A stretch of DNA of 64,000 nt from Halomonas sp. KAO (GTDB lineage: Bacteria; Pseudomonadota; Gammaproteobacteria; Pseudomonadales; Halomonadaceae), in contig NZ_JADNRL010000019.1 in NCBI RefSeq assembly GCF_015595025.1, positions 63,204 to 127,203 of the forward strand, written 5' to 3'. Positions 1 through 9,538 of the stretch are shown here, piece by piece. Under the pieces are notes generated by a model. That model saw nothing but the letters and a program-made list of their open reading frames with translations, was not told the origin of the DNA and searched no databases. The translations under genes were made by a program, and so were the position numbers. Position 1 is the first letter of the stretch. Each line of letters begins with the position of its first letter.

Positions 1-348
1 GAGTTCCGGTACCAGTCGCGAAAGTATCAGCGTCTGATAGCCGGATCCGGTGCCGACCTCCAGCACGCGTTGCGGCGATGCCTGCAGCACCAGCTCGGTC
101 ATCCGCGCCACCATCCACGGCTGGGAGAGGGTCTGGCCGTAGCCGATCGGCAGGGAGGTATCCTCGTAGGCGCGATGGGAGAGCGCCTCATCGAGAAACA
201 GGTGACGTGGCTCACGCCCCAGGGTCTCCAGTACCCGGGGGTCACGGATGCCCTGGGCGGCCAGGCGCTCCAGCATGCGGTCGCGGGTACGCTGGGAGGT
301 CATACCCACACCACGCACCAGCTCGGCCAGGCGATCAGGTGAGTACAT
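1..348 (-). CDS. pcm: Protein-L-isoaspartate O-methyltransferase, C-terminus beyond window
   Basis: This SAM-dependent enzyme methylates L-isoaspartyl residues to start repair of aged proteins. The 116 visible residues start [16 protein letters not shown] and contain [32 protein letters not shown] and the SAM-binding [11 protein letters not shown], all hallmarks of the PCMT family. The ATG at 348 overlaps the surE stop by 14 bp, so the two are translationally coupled. The surE-pcm order is the usual gammaproteobacterial one. The family is about 210 residues long, so roughly the last 95 residues lie outside the window. Confidence 0.95.
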   Translation of the reverse strand, partial: MYSPDRLAELVRGVGMTSQRTRDRMLERLAAQGIRDPRVLETLGREPRHLFLDEALSHRAYEDTSLPIGYGQTLSQPWMVARMTELVLQASPQRVLEVGTGSGYQTLILSRLVPEL

Positions 349-1081
349 CCAGCCAGCCTTCTACATCCGCAATGGCCGCATGCCGAGTCAGGTCGGTCTG
401 CAACGGGGTGATGGAGACGAAGCCCGCCTCCACGGCGGCGAAGTCGGTATCGGGGCCATCATCGGCGTTCTTGCTCAGCGGCGCGATCCACCAGCTCACC
501 TTGCCACGCGGGTCACGCACCTCCTGGGGAGACCCCGCGGGGCCACGATAGCCCAGGCGGGTAACCCGAAAGCCGCGGATCTCGTCCCAGGGCAGGTCGG
601 GCACGTTGACATTGAGCAGGCTGCGCGGCGGCAGCGAGAGCTGCTCGGCGGCCCCCACCAGGCTTGCCGCCACCCGGCCGGCGGTGTCGAAGTGGCGATG
701 CCCCACCAGCGACATGGCGATGGCCGCCATGCCCAGGTTGCGCCCCTCCATGGCGGCGGCCACGGTGCCTGAGTAGAGCACGTCATCCCCCAGGTTGCCG
801 CCATGGTTGATGCCCGAGATCACCAGGTCGGGCTTCTCGTTCCAGACACCGTTGACGCCCAGGTAGACACAGTCCGCCGGCGTGCCGTCGACGCTGTAGA
901 AGCCGTTTTCCATGGCCGTCAGTGACAGCGGCCGGGACAGGGTCAGCGAGTTGCTGGCCCCGCTCTTGTCGCGGTCCGGCGCCACCACCCGCAGCCTGGC
1001 ATGGGAGACCAGGGCATCGTGCAGGGCGCGCAGCCCGGGGGCGTGAACACCGTCGTCGTTGGAGAGCAGCAGTCGACGCAT
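335..1081 (-). CDS. surE: 5'/3'-nucleotidase SurE
   Basis: This stationary-phase survival nucleotidase removes phosphate from nucleoside 5'- and 3'-monophosphates using a divalent metal. The protein is 248 residues, the normal size. It opens [17 protein letters not shown], where NDDG supplies the metal-binding aspartates, and also has [19 protein letters not shown] and the [10 protein letters not shown] segment. I chose the ATG at 1081 because AAGGA sits about 7 bases upstream and the conserved N-terminus begins there. An upstream ATG at 1111 would overlap the truD stop but adds 10 unconserved residues. It lies between truD and pcm in one co-directional run. Confidence 0.95.
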   Translation of the reverse strand: MRRLLLSNDDGVHAPGLRALHDALVSHARLRVVAPDRDKSGASNSLTLSRPLSLTAMENGFYSVDGTPADCVYLGVNGVWNEKPDLVISGINHGGNLGDDVLYSGTVAAAMEGRNLGMAAIAMSLVGHRHFDTAGRVAASLVGAAEQLSLPPRSLLNVNVPDLPWDEIRGFRVTRLGYRGPAGSPQEVRDPRGKVSWWIAPLSKNADDGPDTDFAAVEAGFVSITPLQTDLTRHAAIADVEGWLDVLT

Positions 1082-1107
1082 CTCGAATCCTTGCATGGGC
1101 GCCTCCG

Positions 1108-2184
1108 TCATAGGGTCGGGTGCGCGATCAGTTCTCTGAGTACCGCGGTGGCGAAGGCACCACGGGGCAGTGTAAAGGTCAGCCACAGCTCGCCGTCACC
1201 ACGCTCCAGGCGTGTCTCGGCCAGCCGCAGGCGCAGCGGGCGGCGCCCCAGGCGTACGCCGGCCGCCTCGAGTCCCGCGCATAGCCCCGCAAAGCGCTGC
1301 GCCAGCAGCTCCTCACGGCGCCGAGCCTCGCCACTCGCCAGCGAGCCACCGGTGCCCCACAGCACACCGCTCGGATGCAGATCGAGGCGTGCCGCCCGGG
1401 CCTCGAGCTCGGCGTCCGGCGACTCGACGGCGAACTGGCTGGCACTGCCATCGAGGTTGGCCACCTCCCCCGGCAACAGTCGATCCCAGCTGCCCTCGCG
1501 GATGCGCTCGGCGAGCAGCTCATTGAACAGGAAGCTGCGTGCCGACGAGAGCAGCATGCCATCGCGATCGTCGCGCTTTCGCCAGCCGCGGGCCAGCAGT
1601 GAACGCGCACGCAGCAGGTTGCGACCATCCGGGCCGAAGCGCTGGGGACCGAAATAGTTGGGAACCCCACGCTCGAGCAGGCGCTCCCAGCGATGAACGA
1701 GGCCCTCGTCGGCCACCGCCGGGCCAGTCAGGCGCAGCCGGAAACGGTTGGTGCGATGCACCCCTCGCTTGAGCTTGCGCGGGTGACGCGCCATCTCGAG
1801 CACCCGTATGCCACGCTCGGCCAGGGCCTCGCGCAGTCCCGCCGGCGCCTCGCGCCCCGGCAGCTGCACCGACAACCACTGGCGGGTCACCGCCACCCGG
1901 TCCTTCATCCCCGAGTAGCCCACCGCCCGCGGCGAGGCCTCGCATAGCCTGGCGAGCTCCTTTACCACCATGGCGGTGGTCAGGTCACGCTTCTCGATAT
2001 AGAGCCAGAGATGCTCGCCCTCCCCCTCGGGGTCGAAGTCGAGCGTCTCCTCGACCAGGAAGTCCTCGGGGCGTGCTCGATAGTCCCCCGCCGGGGGCGG
2101 CCCGAACTCGGCATCGAGCACTCGCGGCCAGGTCGGGGGCCAGTCGAGGGCGTCGAGGGGATGGCGTGTCGACGACTCACTCAC
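1108..2184 (-). CDS. truD: tRNA pseudouridine(13) synthase TruD
   Basis: TruD converts U13 of tRNA-Glu to pseudouridine. The 358-residue protein has the family-typical [12 protein letters not shown] near the N-terminus, the [17 protein letters not shown] segment and [12 protein letters not shown], which carries the catalytic aspartate (GxKD). It also has [15 protein letters not shown], the TruD signature. The C-terminal part holds the inserted TRUD subdomain. Its start overlaps the ispF end by 8 bp (2177-2184), so it belongs to the ftsB-ispD-ispF-truD-surE-pcm transcription unit. Confidence 0.95.
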   Translation of the reverse strand: MSESSTRHPLDALDWPPTWPRVLDAEFGPPPAGDYRARPEDFLVEETLDFDPEGEGEHLWLYIEKRDLTTAMVVKELARLCEASPRAVGYSGMKDRVAVTRQWLSVQLPGREAPAGLREALAERGIRVLEMARHPRKLKRGVHRTNRFRLRLTGPAVADEGLVHRWERLLERGVPNYFGPQRFGPDGRNLLRARSLLARGWRKRDDRDGMLLSSARSFLFNELLAERIREGSWDRLLPGEVANLDGSASQFAVESPDAELEARAARLDLHPSGVLWGTGGSLASGEARRREELLAQRFAGLCAGLEAAGVRLGRRPLRLRLAETRLERGDGELWLTFTLPRGAFATAVLRELIAHPTL

Positions 2185-2701
2185 CGGCGCCCTCGCTCGT
2201 CATGGTCTCATCTACAGTGCCCGGCGAGACCGGCAGGAGCAGCGCCACCGCCTCGGCGGCGATGCCCTCGCCGCGGCCGGTAAAGCCCAGGCGCTCGGTG
2301 GTGGTGGCCTTGACGTTGACGGCTCCGCGTTCGATGCCCAGATCGGCGGCGACATTGGCCGCCATGGCCTCGACGTGAGGGGCCATCTTCGGCGCCTGGG
2401 CCATCAGCGTGGCATCGAGGTTACCGACCCGATAGCCGGCCTGGTGCACCAGGACCACCACGCGACGCAACAGGTCGCGACTGTCGGCGCCCTTCCAGGC
2501 CGGGTCGGTATCGGGGAAGTGGCGGCCGATATCGCCCAGGGCGCAGGCGCCCAACAGGGCATCGCTGACGGCATGCAGCAGCACATCGCCATCGGAGTGC
2601 GCGACGAAGCCGCGCTCGAAGGGGACGGCGACGCCGCCGATCATCAGGTGGTCGCCTTCGCCGAAGCGGTGGACATCGAAACCATGGCCGATTCGCATCA
2701 T
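2177..2701 (-). CDS. ispF: 2-C-methyl-D-erythritol 2,4-cyclodiphosphate synthase
   Basis: IspF cyclises CDP-methylerythritol phosphate in the non-mevalonate isoprenoid pathway. The sequence begins M(M)[15 protein letters not shown], whose Asp and His bind zinc, followed by [21 protein letters not shown] and [11 protein letters not shown]. The 174-residue length is slightly more than the usual 157-160 because of a C-terminal extension of about 15 residues. Two tandem ATGs exist (2701 and 2698). The first overlaps the ispD stop as ATGA, while the second is better spaced from the GGAG just upstream. IspD and IspF act two steps apart in the same pathway. Confidence 0.95.
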   Translation of the reverse strand: MMRIGHGFDVHRFGEGDHLMIGGVAVPFERGFVAHSDGDVLLHAVSDALLGACALGDIGRHFPDTDPAWKGADSRDLLRRVVVLVHQAGYRVGNLDATLMAQAPKMAPHVEAMAANVAADLGIERGAVNVKATTTERLGFTGRGEGIAAEAVALLLPVSPGTVDETMTSEGAGE

Positions 2702-3432
2702 CTCTCCGCAACGCCCGCCGGCGTCGTCTCGCTGTACGCCGAGGCCTGGGCGGCCAGGATCATGCCGGCCAGGGCCAGGTCCTCGGGGTGGGTGATCTTG
2801 AGGTTGTCGCGACGCCCGGGCACCAGCCGAGGCGAATGCCCCAGGGCTTCCACCGCAGAGGCCTCGTCGGTGACCGTGATGCCGGACGCCGCGACCTGGC
2901 GAAGCGCCTGATTCAGCAGGCCATAGCGAAAGCCCTGAGGGGTCAGGGCGTGCCAGAGCCCCGCACGGGGCTCGGTACGGGCGACCCGGCCGGCGCCATC
3001 GTCACGCTTCATGGTGTCCGCCACGGGGGCGGCCAGCAGCCCGCCCACCACATCATCGGCAAGCTCCCGCATCAGCCGCCGCAGGTCATCGACGGCGACA
3101 CAGGGGCGCGCCACATCATGGACCAGCACCAGGTCATCATCACGCGCCTCACCGTCGATGGCCCCCAGGGCGTTGGCCACGCTGTCCGCACGCTCGGCGC
3201 CTCCCGCCACGCGCCGCCAGTCGGCGAAGGGTACCCAGTCGGGGTCGAACCAGGCGTCGTCGGGGTCCAGGCAGAGGCAGAGTCGTGCCCCCGGGAAGGC
3301 GGCATGCAGCCGGGTCAGGGTATGGGCCATCACCGGGCGGGCATCGAGGGTCAGGTACTGCTTGGGACGGTCGGCCCCCATGCGCCGCCCCTGCCCCGCC
3401 GCCGGCACCACCAGCCAGGGTGTCGCACTCAT
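2698..3432 (-). CDS. ispD: 2-C-methyl-D-erythritol 4-phosphate cytidylyltransferase
   Basis: IspD transfers CMP from CTP to methylerythritol 4-phosphate. The 244-residue protein has the nucleotide-binding loop [19 protein letters not shown], the [11 protein letters not shown] motif and [31 protein letters not shown] precedes the C-terminal [13 protein letters not shown] signature. It overlaps the ftsB end by 4 bp and the ispF start by 4 bp, which is tight coupling. Length and motifs are normal. Confidence 0.95.
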   Translation of the reverse strand: MSATPWLVVPAAGQGRRMGADRPKQYLTLDARPVMAHTLTRLHAAFPGARLCLCLDPDDAWFDPDWVPFADWRRVAGGAERADSVANALGAIDGEARDDDLVLVHDVARPCVAVDDLRRLMRELADDVVGGLLAAPVADTMKRDDGAGRVARTEPRAGLWHALTPQGFRYGLLNQALRQVAASGITVTDEASAVEALGHSPRLVPGRRDNLKITHPEDLALAGMILAAQASAYSETTPAGVAER

Positions 3433-3764
3433 CGGCTCGCCTCCAGGCGGGTGGCGGGCAGCGGATTGACCACCGGCTCCACCTCCACCGCCACATCGGG
3501 CACCCAGAAGAACTGCTCGTCGGTGCGCACCATGCCGATATCGCTGCGTGCCCGCTCCTCGATGGCATCGAGGCCGGTCTTGAGGTCGAGCACCTCGGCA
3601 GCCAGGCGCGCATTGCGGTCGCGCAGCGGCTGGTTGGCCGCCTCCAGCGACGCCACCCGCTGGCGAACCTCACGCAGCTCCATGACGCCTCCCTGGCCGA
3701 GCCACAGTCGATACTGCAGCAACGCCAGCAGGATCGTCAGCGTCAGCGCCAACCCCTTGAGCAT
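3429..3764 (-). CDS. ftsB: Cell division protein FtsB
   Basis: FtsB is a small bitopic membrane protein that joins FtsL and FtsQ in the divisome. The 111-residue sequence has a short N-terminus, one membrane span (about residues 3-22), then a heptad-rich coiled coil (about 28-68) with REVRQRVASLEAANQPLRDR. The family tail EERARSDIGMVRTDEQFFWV follows. In many gammaproteobacteria eno lies directly upstream of ftsB; here the upstream gene is a FemAB-like acyltransferase instead. It overlaps ispD by 4 bp. Confidence 0.93.
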   Translation of the reverse strand: MLKGLALTLTILLALLQYRLWLGQGGVMELREVRQRVASLEAANQPLRDRNARLAAEVLDLKTGLDAIEERARSDIGMVRTDEQFFWVPDVAVEVEPVVNPLPATRLEASR

Positions 3765-3810
3765 GATGCCTTCCCGTCACCTCGATACGATGCCGCGCAT
3801 TATGCCATTT

Positions 3811-4974
3811 TCATTGCTCGCCGGCAGAGTCAATCTTCGCCTCATCGCGAAACGGCAGTGCCGACTCGGCGGCGCGCCGATAGGCCAGCACATGCTCGCG
3901 CTCCTCGCCACAGAAGCGTGCCACGGCGTCACGCAAGCGAGGATCGGCGATATGGTGAAGCGAGGTCAGCAGCCGCGGCTCGAATCCACGAGTGAGCTTG
4001 TGCTCGCCCTGGGTGCCGGGGTCGAAGCGCGTCAGGCCACGCGCCAGGCAGTGCTCGATGCCCTGGTAGTAGCAGGCCTCGAAGTGCAGACAGTCGGCGC
4101 TCACTTCGCTGCCCCAGTAACGCCCAAAGAGGGTGCGTGCACCCTGCAGGTAGAGCGCCGCCGCCACGGGACGGTCGTCGCGACGCGCCTGCACCAGCAG
4201 CAGGCTCTCCGGCATGCTGGCACGCAGGCGCCGAAAGAAGTCGAGATTGAGGTAGCCATGGCGACCACGCTCCCGGTAGGTGATCTCATAGCAGCGATAG
4301 AAGTGCTCGAGGGCCGCGGCGTCGATCGCCTCGCCCTCCAGACGATGCAGGCTCAGCGCCTGGTCGGCGACGATTCGCCGTTCACGGCGAATCGCCTTGC
4401 GCCGCTTGGAGGTCAGGGTGGCCAGGAAGCCCTCGAAGTCGCCATAGCCACGATCCTGCCACTGGAACTGTACACCGTGCCGCGCCAGCAGCCCTGGCCG
4501 AGCCTTCTGCCACTCGGCCACCTCCGCCTCCTCGGCGAACAGCAGGTGCCAGCCGGATAGCCCGCCCTCCTCCCAGGCACAGGCCAGGGTCTCACGTGCC
4601 TCGCATGGATCGACACCCGGCGCCAGGGCCAGGCGCGGACCGGGAGCCGGGGTATAGGGAATCGCCGTCAGCGCCTTGGGGTAGTAGCGCCCACCGGCGC
4701 GCTCCCAGGCATCGGCCCAGGCCCAGTCGAAGACGTACTCACCGAAGGAGTGATGCTTGTGATAGAGCGGCATGAGGCCGACCAACGCTTCGCCCTGCCA
4801 CAGGGTCTGGTGGCGCGGCACCCATCCGGTGGCCGGGCACGCCGAGCCGCTGGCTTCCAGGGCATGCAGGAACTCATGGCGCAGAAAGGGATGATCATCA
4901 CCGACCAGGGCGTTCCAGGCGCTGGTGGATACCGCCTCCATGGAGGACAGGGGTTGGCGCCTCAGCATTGTCAT
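3811..4974 (-). CDS. FemAB-like / DUF482 GNAT-fold acyltransferase
   Basis: The 387-residue protein belongs to the peptidogalycan-biosynthesis (DUF482, FemAB-like) family, putative acyltransferases whose substrate is not established. Recognisable family segments are HPFLRHEFLHALEASGSA near the N-terminus, EYVFDWAWADAWERAGG, LTSKRRKAIRRERR and FDPGTQGEHKLTRGFEP near the C-terminus. The start at 4974 is preceded by AAAGGAG at good spacing. It lies 46 bp upstream of ftsB on the same strand, so it may share a transcript with the division and isoprenoid genes. A role in cell-envelope amino-acid transfer is inference from the fold only. Confidence 0.8.
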   Translation of the reverse strand: MTMLRRQPLSSMEAVSTSAWNALVGDDHPFLRHEFLHALEASGSACPATGWVPRHQTLWQGEALVGLMPLYHKHHSFGEYVFDWAWADAWERAGGRYYPKALTAIPYTPAPGPRLALAPGVDPCEARETLACAWEEGGLSGWHLLFAEEAEVAEWQKARPGLLARHGVQFQWQDRGYGDFEGFLATLTSKRRKAIRRERRIVADQALSLHRLEGEAIDAAALEHFYRCYEITYRERGRHGYLNLDFFRRLRASMPESLLLVQARRDDRPVAAALYLQGARTLFGRYWGSEVSADCLHFEACYYQGIEHCLARGLTRFDPGTQGEHKLTRGFEPRLLTSLHHIADPRLRDAVARFCGEEREHVLAYRRAAESALPFRDEAKIDSAGEQ

Positions 4975-5090
4975 GCGATCACTCCTTTCACGGTTCGTTG
5001 CGCCTTCCTCCCTGGCCCTGGCGGCGAGATGGCGCCACCATTGTGCACAGCCTCCCATCAACCTTCCATCACCCCGAACAGGATTCCAGC

Positions 5091-6488
5091 ATGAGCGATC
5101 TCAGTGATCTCCAGGCCCTCCTCGACAGACAGCGGCGTGCCTTCGAGGAAGCCCCCTTCCCGAGCCTCGCCACCCGTCGCGACCGCCTGACACGCCTGGC
5201 CACCCTGACCCGCCGCCATCGCGACGAGATCGCCGCCGCCATCAGCGCCGACTTCGGCCATCGCGCCGCCATGGAGACCCGCCTGAGCGAAGTGGCCACC
5301 GTTCTCCAGTCGGCCAGCTTCACTCGACGCCGACTGCGTCGCTGGATGCGTCCCGAGCGCCAGCCGGTGGGCTGGAGACTACTGCCGGCCCGGGCGAAGG
5401 TTCACTATCAGCCACTGGGCGTGGTCGGCATCATCGCCCCGTCCAACTACCCCTGGAACCTTGCCTGGCTACCCGCCATCGATGCCCTGGCCGCCGGCAA
5501 CCGGGTAATGATCAAGCCCAGCGAGCACAGCCCTGCCACCTCGGCACTGATGGCACGCCTGGCGGCTCGTTATTTCGCTCCCGAGGAGCTCTGCGTGGTG
5601 GAGGGCGATGCCGACCTGGCCAGGGCCTTCGCCGCCCTCCCCTTCGATCACCTGCTGTTTACCGGCAGTGCCACCATCGGTCGGGAGGTGGCGCGTGCCG
5701 CGGCGACCAACCTGACGCCGGTCACCCTGGAGCTGGGCGGCAAGACGCCGGCGCTGGTGGCCGCCGACGCCGATCTGGAGAAGGCCGCCGAGCGCATCGC
5801 CTTCGGCAAGTGGCTGAACGCCGGCCGCACCTGCATCGCCCCCGATCACGTGCTGGTGGAGGCCTCCCGGCTCGAGGCATTTCTCAAGGCGATGCAGCGC
5901 CAGGTGGCACGCTTCTACCCTCGAGGCTCCGCCAGCCATGACTACAGCGCGGTGCCAGGCGCGGCACACCGTCAGCGTCTCGAGGCGATGCTCGACGAGG
6001 CCCGCGACCATGTCTGCCGGGTGATCGATCTCGGTGAGAGGCTCGAGCTGGCCGACGGCGGGGTCAAACTGCCCCCCACGTTGATCGTCGACCCGAGTAA
6101 CGGCCTCACCCTTATGCGAGAGGAGATCTTCGGTCCCTGGCTTCCGGTGCTCGGGGTGCTCGACATGGATGCCGCCATCGCGCGCATCAAGAGTCAGCCG
6201 CGCCCGCTGGCGCTCTACGCCTTTACCGAGGACTCCGCCCTGCGCCGACGCTTGCTCGAGGAGACCCATTCCGGCGGCGTGGTGTTCAATGACACCCTGT
6301 GGCACAACGCCGTGCCGGCACTGCCCTTCGGCGGCGTCGGCGAGAGCGGCAGCGGCGCCTATCACGGCGAGGCGGGTTTCCAGCGCTTCAGCCATGCGCG
6401 CGCCGTCTTCATCCAGTCATCCCGCAGCCCGGTGGGCTGGCTCAATCCCCCCTACCGGCGCTGGCTGTTGCGGCTACTGGGGCTTTGA
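5091..6488 (+). CDS. Coniferyl-aldehyde-dehydrogenase-like aldehyde dehydrogenase
   Basis: This NAD(P)-dependent aldehyde dehydrogenase has 465 residues, shorter than classical ALDHs (about 490) and in line with the coniferyl-aldehyde (CalB-like) subgroup. It shows the cofactor-site segment GIIAPSNYPWNLAWLPAIDALAAGN, VMIKPSEHSPATS, the FTGSATIGREVARAAA loop, the glutamate-bearing TLELGGKTPALV and the catalytic cysteine in NAGRTCIAPDHVLV. The C-terminus has LPFGGVGESGSGAYHGEAGF. The ATG at 5091 opens MSDLSDLQALL. It is divergent from the FemAB-like gene. The natural aldehyde cannot be told from sequence. Confidence 0.85.
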   Translation: MSDLSDLQALLDRQRRAFEEAPFPSLATRRDRLTRLATLTRRHRDEIAAAISADFGHRAAMETRLSEVATVLQSASFTRRRLRRWMRPERQPVGWRLLPARAKVHYQPLGVVGIIAPSNYPWNLAWLPAIDALAAGNRVMIKPSEHSPATSALMARLAARYFAPEELCVVEGDADLARAFAALPFDHLLFTGSATIGREVARAAATNLTPVTLELGGKTPALVAADADLEKAAERIAFGKWLNAGRTCIAPDHVLVEASRLEAFLKAMQRQVARFYPRGSASHDYSAVPGAAHRQRLEAMLDEARDHVCRVIDLGERLELADGGVKLPPTLIVDPSNGLTLMREEIFGPWLPVLGVLDMDAAIARIKSQPRPLALYAFTEDSALRRRLLEETHSGGVVFNDTLWHNAVPALPFGGVGESGSGAYHGEAGFQRFSHARAVFIQSSRSPVGWLNPPYRRWLLRLLGL

Positions 6489-6552
6489 TGCCCCGGCAGC
6501 CAGCGGCTGCCACGATATCCAACGACACACTCAACGACACCCACAGACGCAA

Positions 6553-6567
6553 GGTAACAAAACTACA
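6553..6567. promoter_or_regulatory. Candidate HexR-type operator upstream of edd
   Basis: The 15-mer GGTAACAAAACTACA matches 13 of 15 positions of the HexR consensus reported for gammaproteobacteria (TGTARTWWWAYTACA). It lies about 87 bp before the edd start. A HexR-like regulator is encoded in this window at 20327-21187. Assignment is by eye and untested. Confidence 0.4.
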
Positions 6568-6614
6568 TTTATCGCGAAATATTCGCTAGCATGACCCCGA
6601 GTACCGAACATTGA

Positions 6615-6632
6615 TTTGGTAAACTTACCAAA
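6615..6632. promoter_or_regulatory. 18-bp palindrome before edd
   Basis: TTTGGTAAACTTACCAAA has perfect 8-bp arms around a 2-bp centre and sits 21 bp before the edd ATG. Related half-palindromic sequences (GTNA-[AC]-CTTAC-AAA) occur at 20111-20126 and 20164-20178 in front of zwf. It is a good candidate operator for the Entner-Doudoroff genes; which regulator binds is inference. Confidence 0.5.
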
Positions 6633-6653
6633 CAGTCACTGCCGAGGTGCACC

Positions 6654-8540
6654 ATGGCCAGCCCCAAACCGACCCTCAATGCCACCGTTGCCGCCGTCAC
6701 CGACCGCATTCGCCAGCGCTCCTCCGAGCGACGCGCCCTCTACGAGGCACGCATGGCCGACCAACATCGGCGTGGCGTGCACCGCGGCGAGCTCTCCTGC
6801 GGCAACCTGGCTCACGGCTTCGCCGCCTGCGGGGTCGAAGACAAGAACGCCCTGAAGCTGATGAACAGCGCCAACCTGGGCATCATCTCGGCCTACAACG
6901 ACATGCTCTCGGCCCATCAGCCGCTGGAGACCTTCCCCGAGACCATCAAGGCCGCGGCACGCGCCATGGGCTCCACCGCCCAGTTCGCCGGCGGCGTGCC
7001 CGCCATGTGCGACGGCGTCACCCAGGGCCAGCCAGGCATGGAGCTGTCGCTGTTCTCCCGGGACGTGATCGCCATGGCCACCGCCGTGGGGCTTTCCCAC
7101 AACATGTTCGACGCCGCGCTCTACCTCGGCGTATGCGACAAGATCGTGCCGGGGCTGTTTATCGCCGCGGCACGCTTCGGCCACCTGCCGGCCATGTTCG
7201 TCCCCGCGGGTCCCATGCCCAGCGGCCTGCCCAACAAGGAGAAGGCACGCATTCGCCAGCTGTTCGCCGAGGGCAAGGCGAGCCGCGAGGAGCTGCTGGA
7301 GGCCGAGTCCGCGTCCTACCACAGCCCCGGCACCTGCACCTTCTACGGCACCGCCAACTCCAACCAGCTGATGATGGAGATGATGGGGCTGCACCTGCCC
7401 GGCACCTCCTTCGTCAATCCCGGCACCGAGATGCGTGAGGCGCTGACTCGCTTCGCCACCGAGCAGGCGATCCGCAACACCGAACCCGGCGGCGACTACC
7501 GTCCCTTCTACAAGCAGATCGACGAGCGCGCCATCGTCAACGCCATCGTCGGTCTGCTCGCCTCCGGCGGCTCCACCAATCACACCCTGCACCTCGTGGC
7601 CATGGCCGCCGCCGCCGGCCTGACGCTCACCTGGGAGGACTTTACCGACCTCTCCGCGGTGACCCCGAGCCTGATGCAGGTCTACCCCAACGGCCAGGCC
7701 GACATCAATCACTTCCAGGCCGCCGGCGGCATGAGCTTCCTGTTCCGCGAACTGCTCGCTGCTGGTCTGATCCACGGGGATATCCCCACGGCGTTCGGTA
7801 CCGATCTCACCGCCTACACCCAGGAGCCCTTCCTCGAGGAGGGCAAGCTGGTCTGGCGCGAGGGGCCGACAGAGAGCCTCGATCGCGACGTGCTGCGCGG
7901 CGCGGCAGAGCCCTTCGCCGCCACCGGTGGACTCACCGTGGTCGACGGCAACCTGGGGCGCGGCGTGATCAAGGTCTCGGCGGTCGCCGAGGAGCACCGT
8001 GTGGTGGAGGCGCCGGTGAAGATCTTCGAGGACCAGAACGAGCTCAAGGCCGCCTTCGAGGCCGGCGAGCTCGACCGTGACGTCATCGCCGTGGTGCGCT
8101 TCCAGGGCCCCAAGGCCAATGGCATGCCCGAGCTGCACAAGCTGACACCCTATCTCGGCGTGCTTCAGGACCGTGGCCACAAGGTGGCGCTGGTCACCGA
8201 CGGACGCATGTCCGGCGCCTCCGGCAAGGTGCCGGCGGCCATCCATATCAGCCCCGAGGCGCTGGACGGCGGTCCCCTGTCGAAGCTGCGCGACGGCGAT
8301 ATCGTGCGCCTCGATGCCAATGCCGGCACTCTCGAGACCAGGGTCGAGGCCCATGTCTGGGCCGATCGCGAGCAGCGCGTCGCCGCGCTGGACCACTATC
8401 ATGTGGGGCTGGGCCGCGAGCTGTTCAGCGGCTTTCGTCACCTCGCCATGCGCGGCGAGGAGGGAGCCGGGGTCTTCGGCGGCTTCGAGGCCGACGACCT
8501 GGCCCGCCAGGCCGGACAGATCCACGATGAGGATGCCTGA
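6654..8540 (+). CDS. edd: Phosphogluconate dehydratase
   Basis: Edd dehydrates 6-phosphogluconate to KDPG in the Entner-Doudoroff pathway and is an Fe-S IlvD/Edd-family enzyme. The 628-residue protein has family-typical [52 protein letters not shown] and [16 protein letters not shown]. The cysteines of these motifs are cluster ligands in the family. The C-terminal segment contains [18 protein letters not shown]. Two candidate operators lie in the 165 bp upstream. glk follows after 11 bp, so the two are co-transcribed. Confidence 0.96.
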   Translation: MASPKPTLNATVAAVTDRIRQRSSERRALYEARMADQHRRGVHRGELSCGNLAHGFAACGVEDKNALKLMNSANLGIISAYNDMLSAHQPLETFPETIKAAARAMGSTAQFAGGVPAMCDGVTQGQPGMELSLFSRDVIAMATAVGLSHNMFDAALYLGVCDKIVPGLFIAAARFGHLPAMFVPAGPMPSGLPNKEKARIRQLFAEGKASREELLEAESASYHSPGTCTFYGTANSNQLMMEMMGLHLPGTSFVNPGTEMREALTRFATEQAIRNTEPGGDYRPFYKQIDERAIVNAIVGLLASGGSTNHTLHLVAMAAAAGLTLTWEDFTDLSAVTPSLMQVYPNGQADINHFQAAGGMSFLFRELLAAGLIHGDIPTAFGTDLTAYTQEPFLEEGKLVWREGPTESLDRDVLRGAAEPFAATGGLTVVDGNLGRGVIKVSAVAEEHRVVEAPVKIFEDQNELKAAFEAGELDRDVIAVVRFQGPKANGMPELHKLTPYLGVLQDRGHKVALVTDGRMSGASGKVPAAIHISPEALDGGPLSKLRDGDIVRLDANAGTLETRVEAHVWADREQRVAALDHYHVGLGRELFSGFRHLAMRGEEGAGVFGGFEADDLARQAGQIHDEDA

Positions 8541-8551
8541 GGATCTCTGCG

Positions 8552-9517
8552 ATGACACGACCGGCCCTGATCGGTGACATCGGTGGGACCAACGCACGTT
8601 TCGCGCTGGTCACCCCCGGGGGAGTCGCCCCTCACGATATCCTCAGCCTGCCCTGCGCCGATTACCCCGGCCTGGTGGAAGCGGTGCAGGACTACCTTGC
8701 CCGCGTGGGCGCCACCGGCACACAGGCACCGCGAGAAGCGTGCCTGGCCTTCGCCTGCCCGGTGCATGACGACCGCATCAAGATGACCAACAACCACTGG
8801 GTCTTCTCGCGCACCGCGGTCCAGGCCGAGCTCGGGCTCACCCTCTTCAAGGCGATCAACGACTTCACCGCCCAGGCCCTGGGGGTACCCCATGTGGCCG
8901 AGGAGGAGCTGGTCGAGATCCAGTCCGGCGAGGCGACTCCCCACGCCGCCCGACTGGTCATCGGCCCCGGCACCGGCCTCGGTGTGGCCACCCTCTTCCC
9001 CGGACGCCACGCCTGGATCCCGCTGCCGGGTGAGGGAGGCCACATTACCTACGCACCCACCGATGAGCGGGAACGACAGCTGCTTCACCACTTCCATCAC
9101 CGTTACGGGCGCGTCTCGGTGGAGCGCGTTCTCTGTGGCCAGGGGCTGCTCGACCTCTACCTCGCCCACTGCGCACTGGAGAGCGCCACGCCCGCGTTCT
9201 CCACCCCGGCCCAGGTGACAGCGGCCGCCGACGAGGACCCCATCGCCCGTGATACCCTGCTGCGATTCCTGAAGATCCTCGGCGATGTCTGTGGCGATGC
9301 AGCACTCACCCTGGGCGCCCGCGGCGGTGTCACGCTATGCGGTGGCATCCTGCCACGGCTGCTCGACTGGCTGCCCGAAAGCCGCTTCCGCGAGGCCTTC
9401 GCCGACAAGGGGCGCATGCATGCCTACAATGCCGCGATCCCGATCCATGTCGTCACGGCGCCATGGCCGGGCCTGCTGGGCGCCGCCGAGGCACTGCACA
9501 ATGAAGAAGTCGAATAG
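8552..9517 (+). CDS. glk: Glucokinase
   Basis: This bacterial-type (Glk family, not ROK) glucokinase phosphorylates glucose with ATP. The 321-residue sequence opens with the phosphate-binding ALIGDIGGTNARFALV and continues with LAFACPV. KMTNNHWVFSR contains the substrate-site Asn, KAINDFTAQALGVPH carries the catalytic Asp, and VIGPGTGLGVA and PLPGEGGHITYAPTDERE follow. It lies 11 bp downstream of edd and 21 bp upstream of a sugar mutarotase, supplying glucose 6-phosphate to Zwf encoded nearby on the other strand. Confidence 0.95.
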   Translation: MTRPALIGDIGGTNARFALVTPGGVAPHDILSLPCADYPGLVEAVQDYLARVGATGTQAPREACLAFACPVHDDRIKMTNNHWVFSRTAVQAELGLTLFKAINDFTAQALGVPHVAEEELVEIQSGEATPHAARLVIGPGTGLGVATLFPGRHAWIPLPGEGGHITYAPTDERERQLLHHFHHRYGRVSVERVLCGQGLLDLYLAHCALESATPAFSTPAQVTAAADEDPIARDTLLRFLKILGDVCGDAALTLGARGGVTLCGGILPRLLDWLPESRFREAFADKGRMHAYNAAIPIHVVTAPWPGLLGAAEALHNEEVE

Positions 9518-9538
9518 CTCGACGGAAGAGGTCAAACG

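Noticed and set aside
2788..4560. A 590-codon plus-strand frame across ispD, ftsB and the FemAB-like gene
   Set aside because: It covers three genes well supported on the minus strand and encodes a repetitive His/Gly/Gln-rich product without family features.
6636..8597. A 653-codon open frame antisense to edd
   Set aside because: It is an antisense shadow caused by GC-rich codon bias; it has no domain features, while edd on the other strand matches its family throughout.
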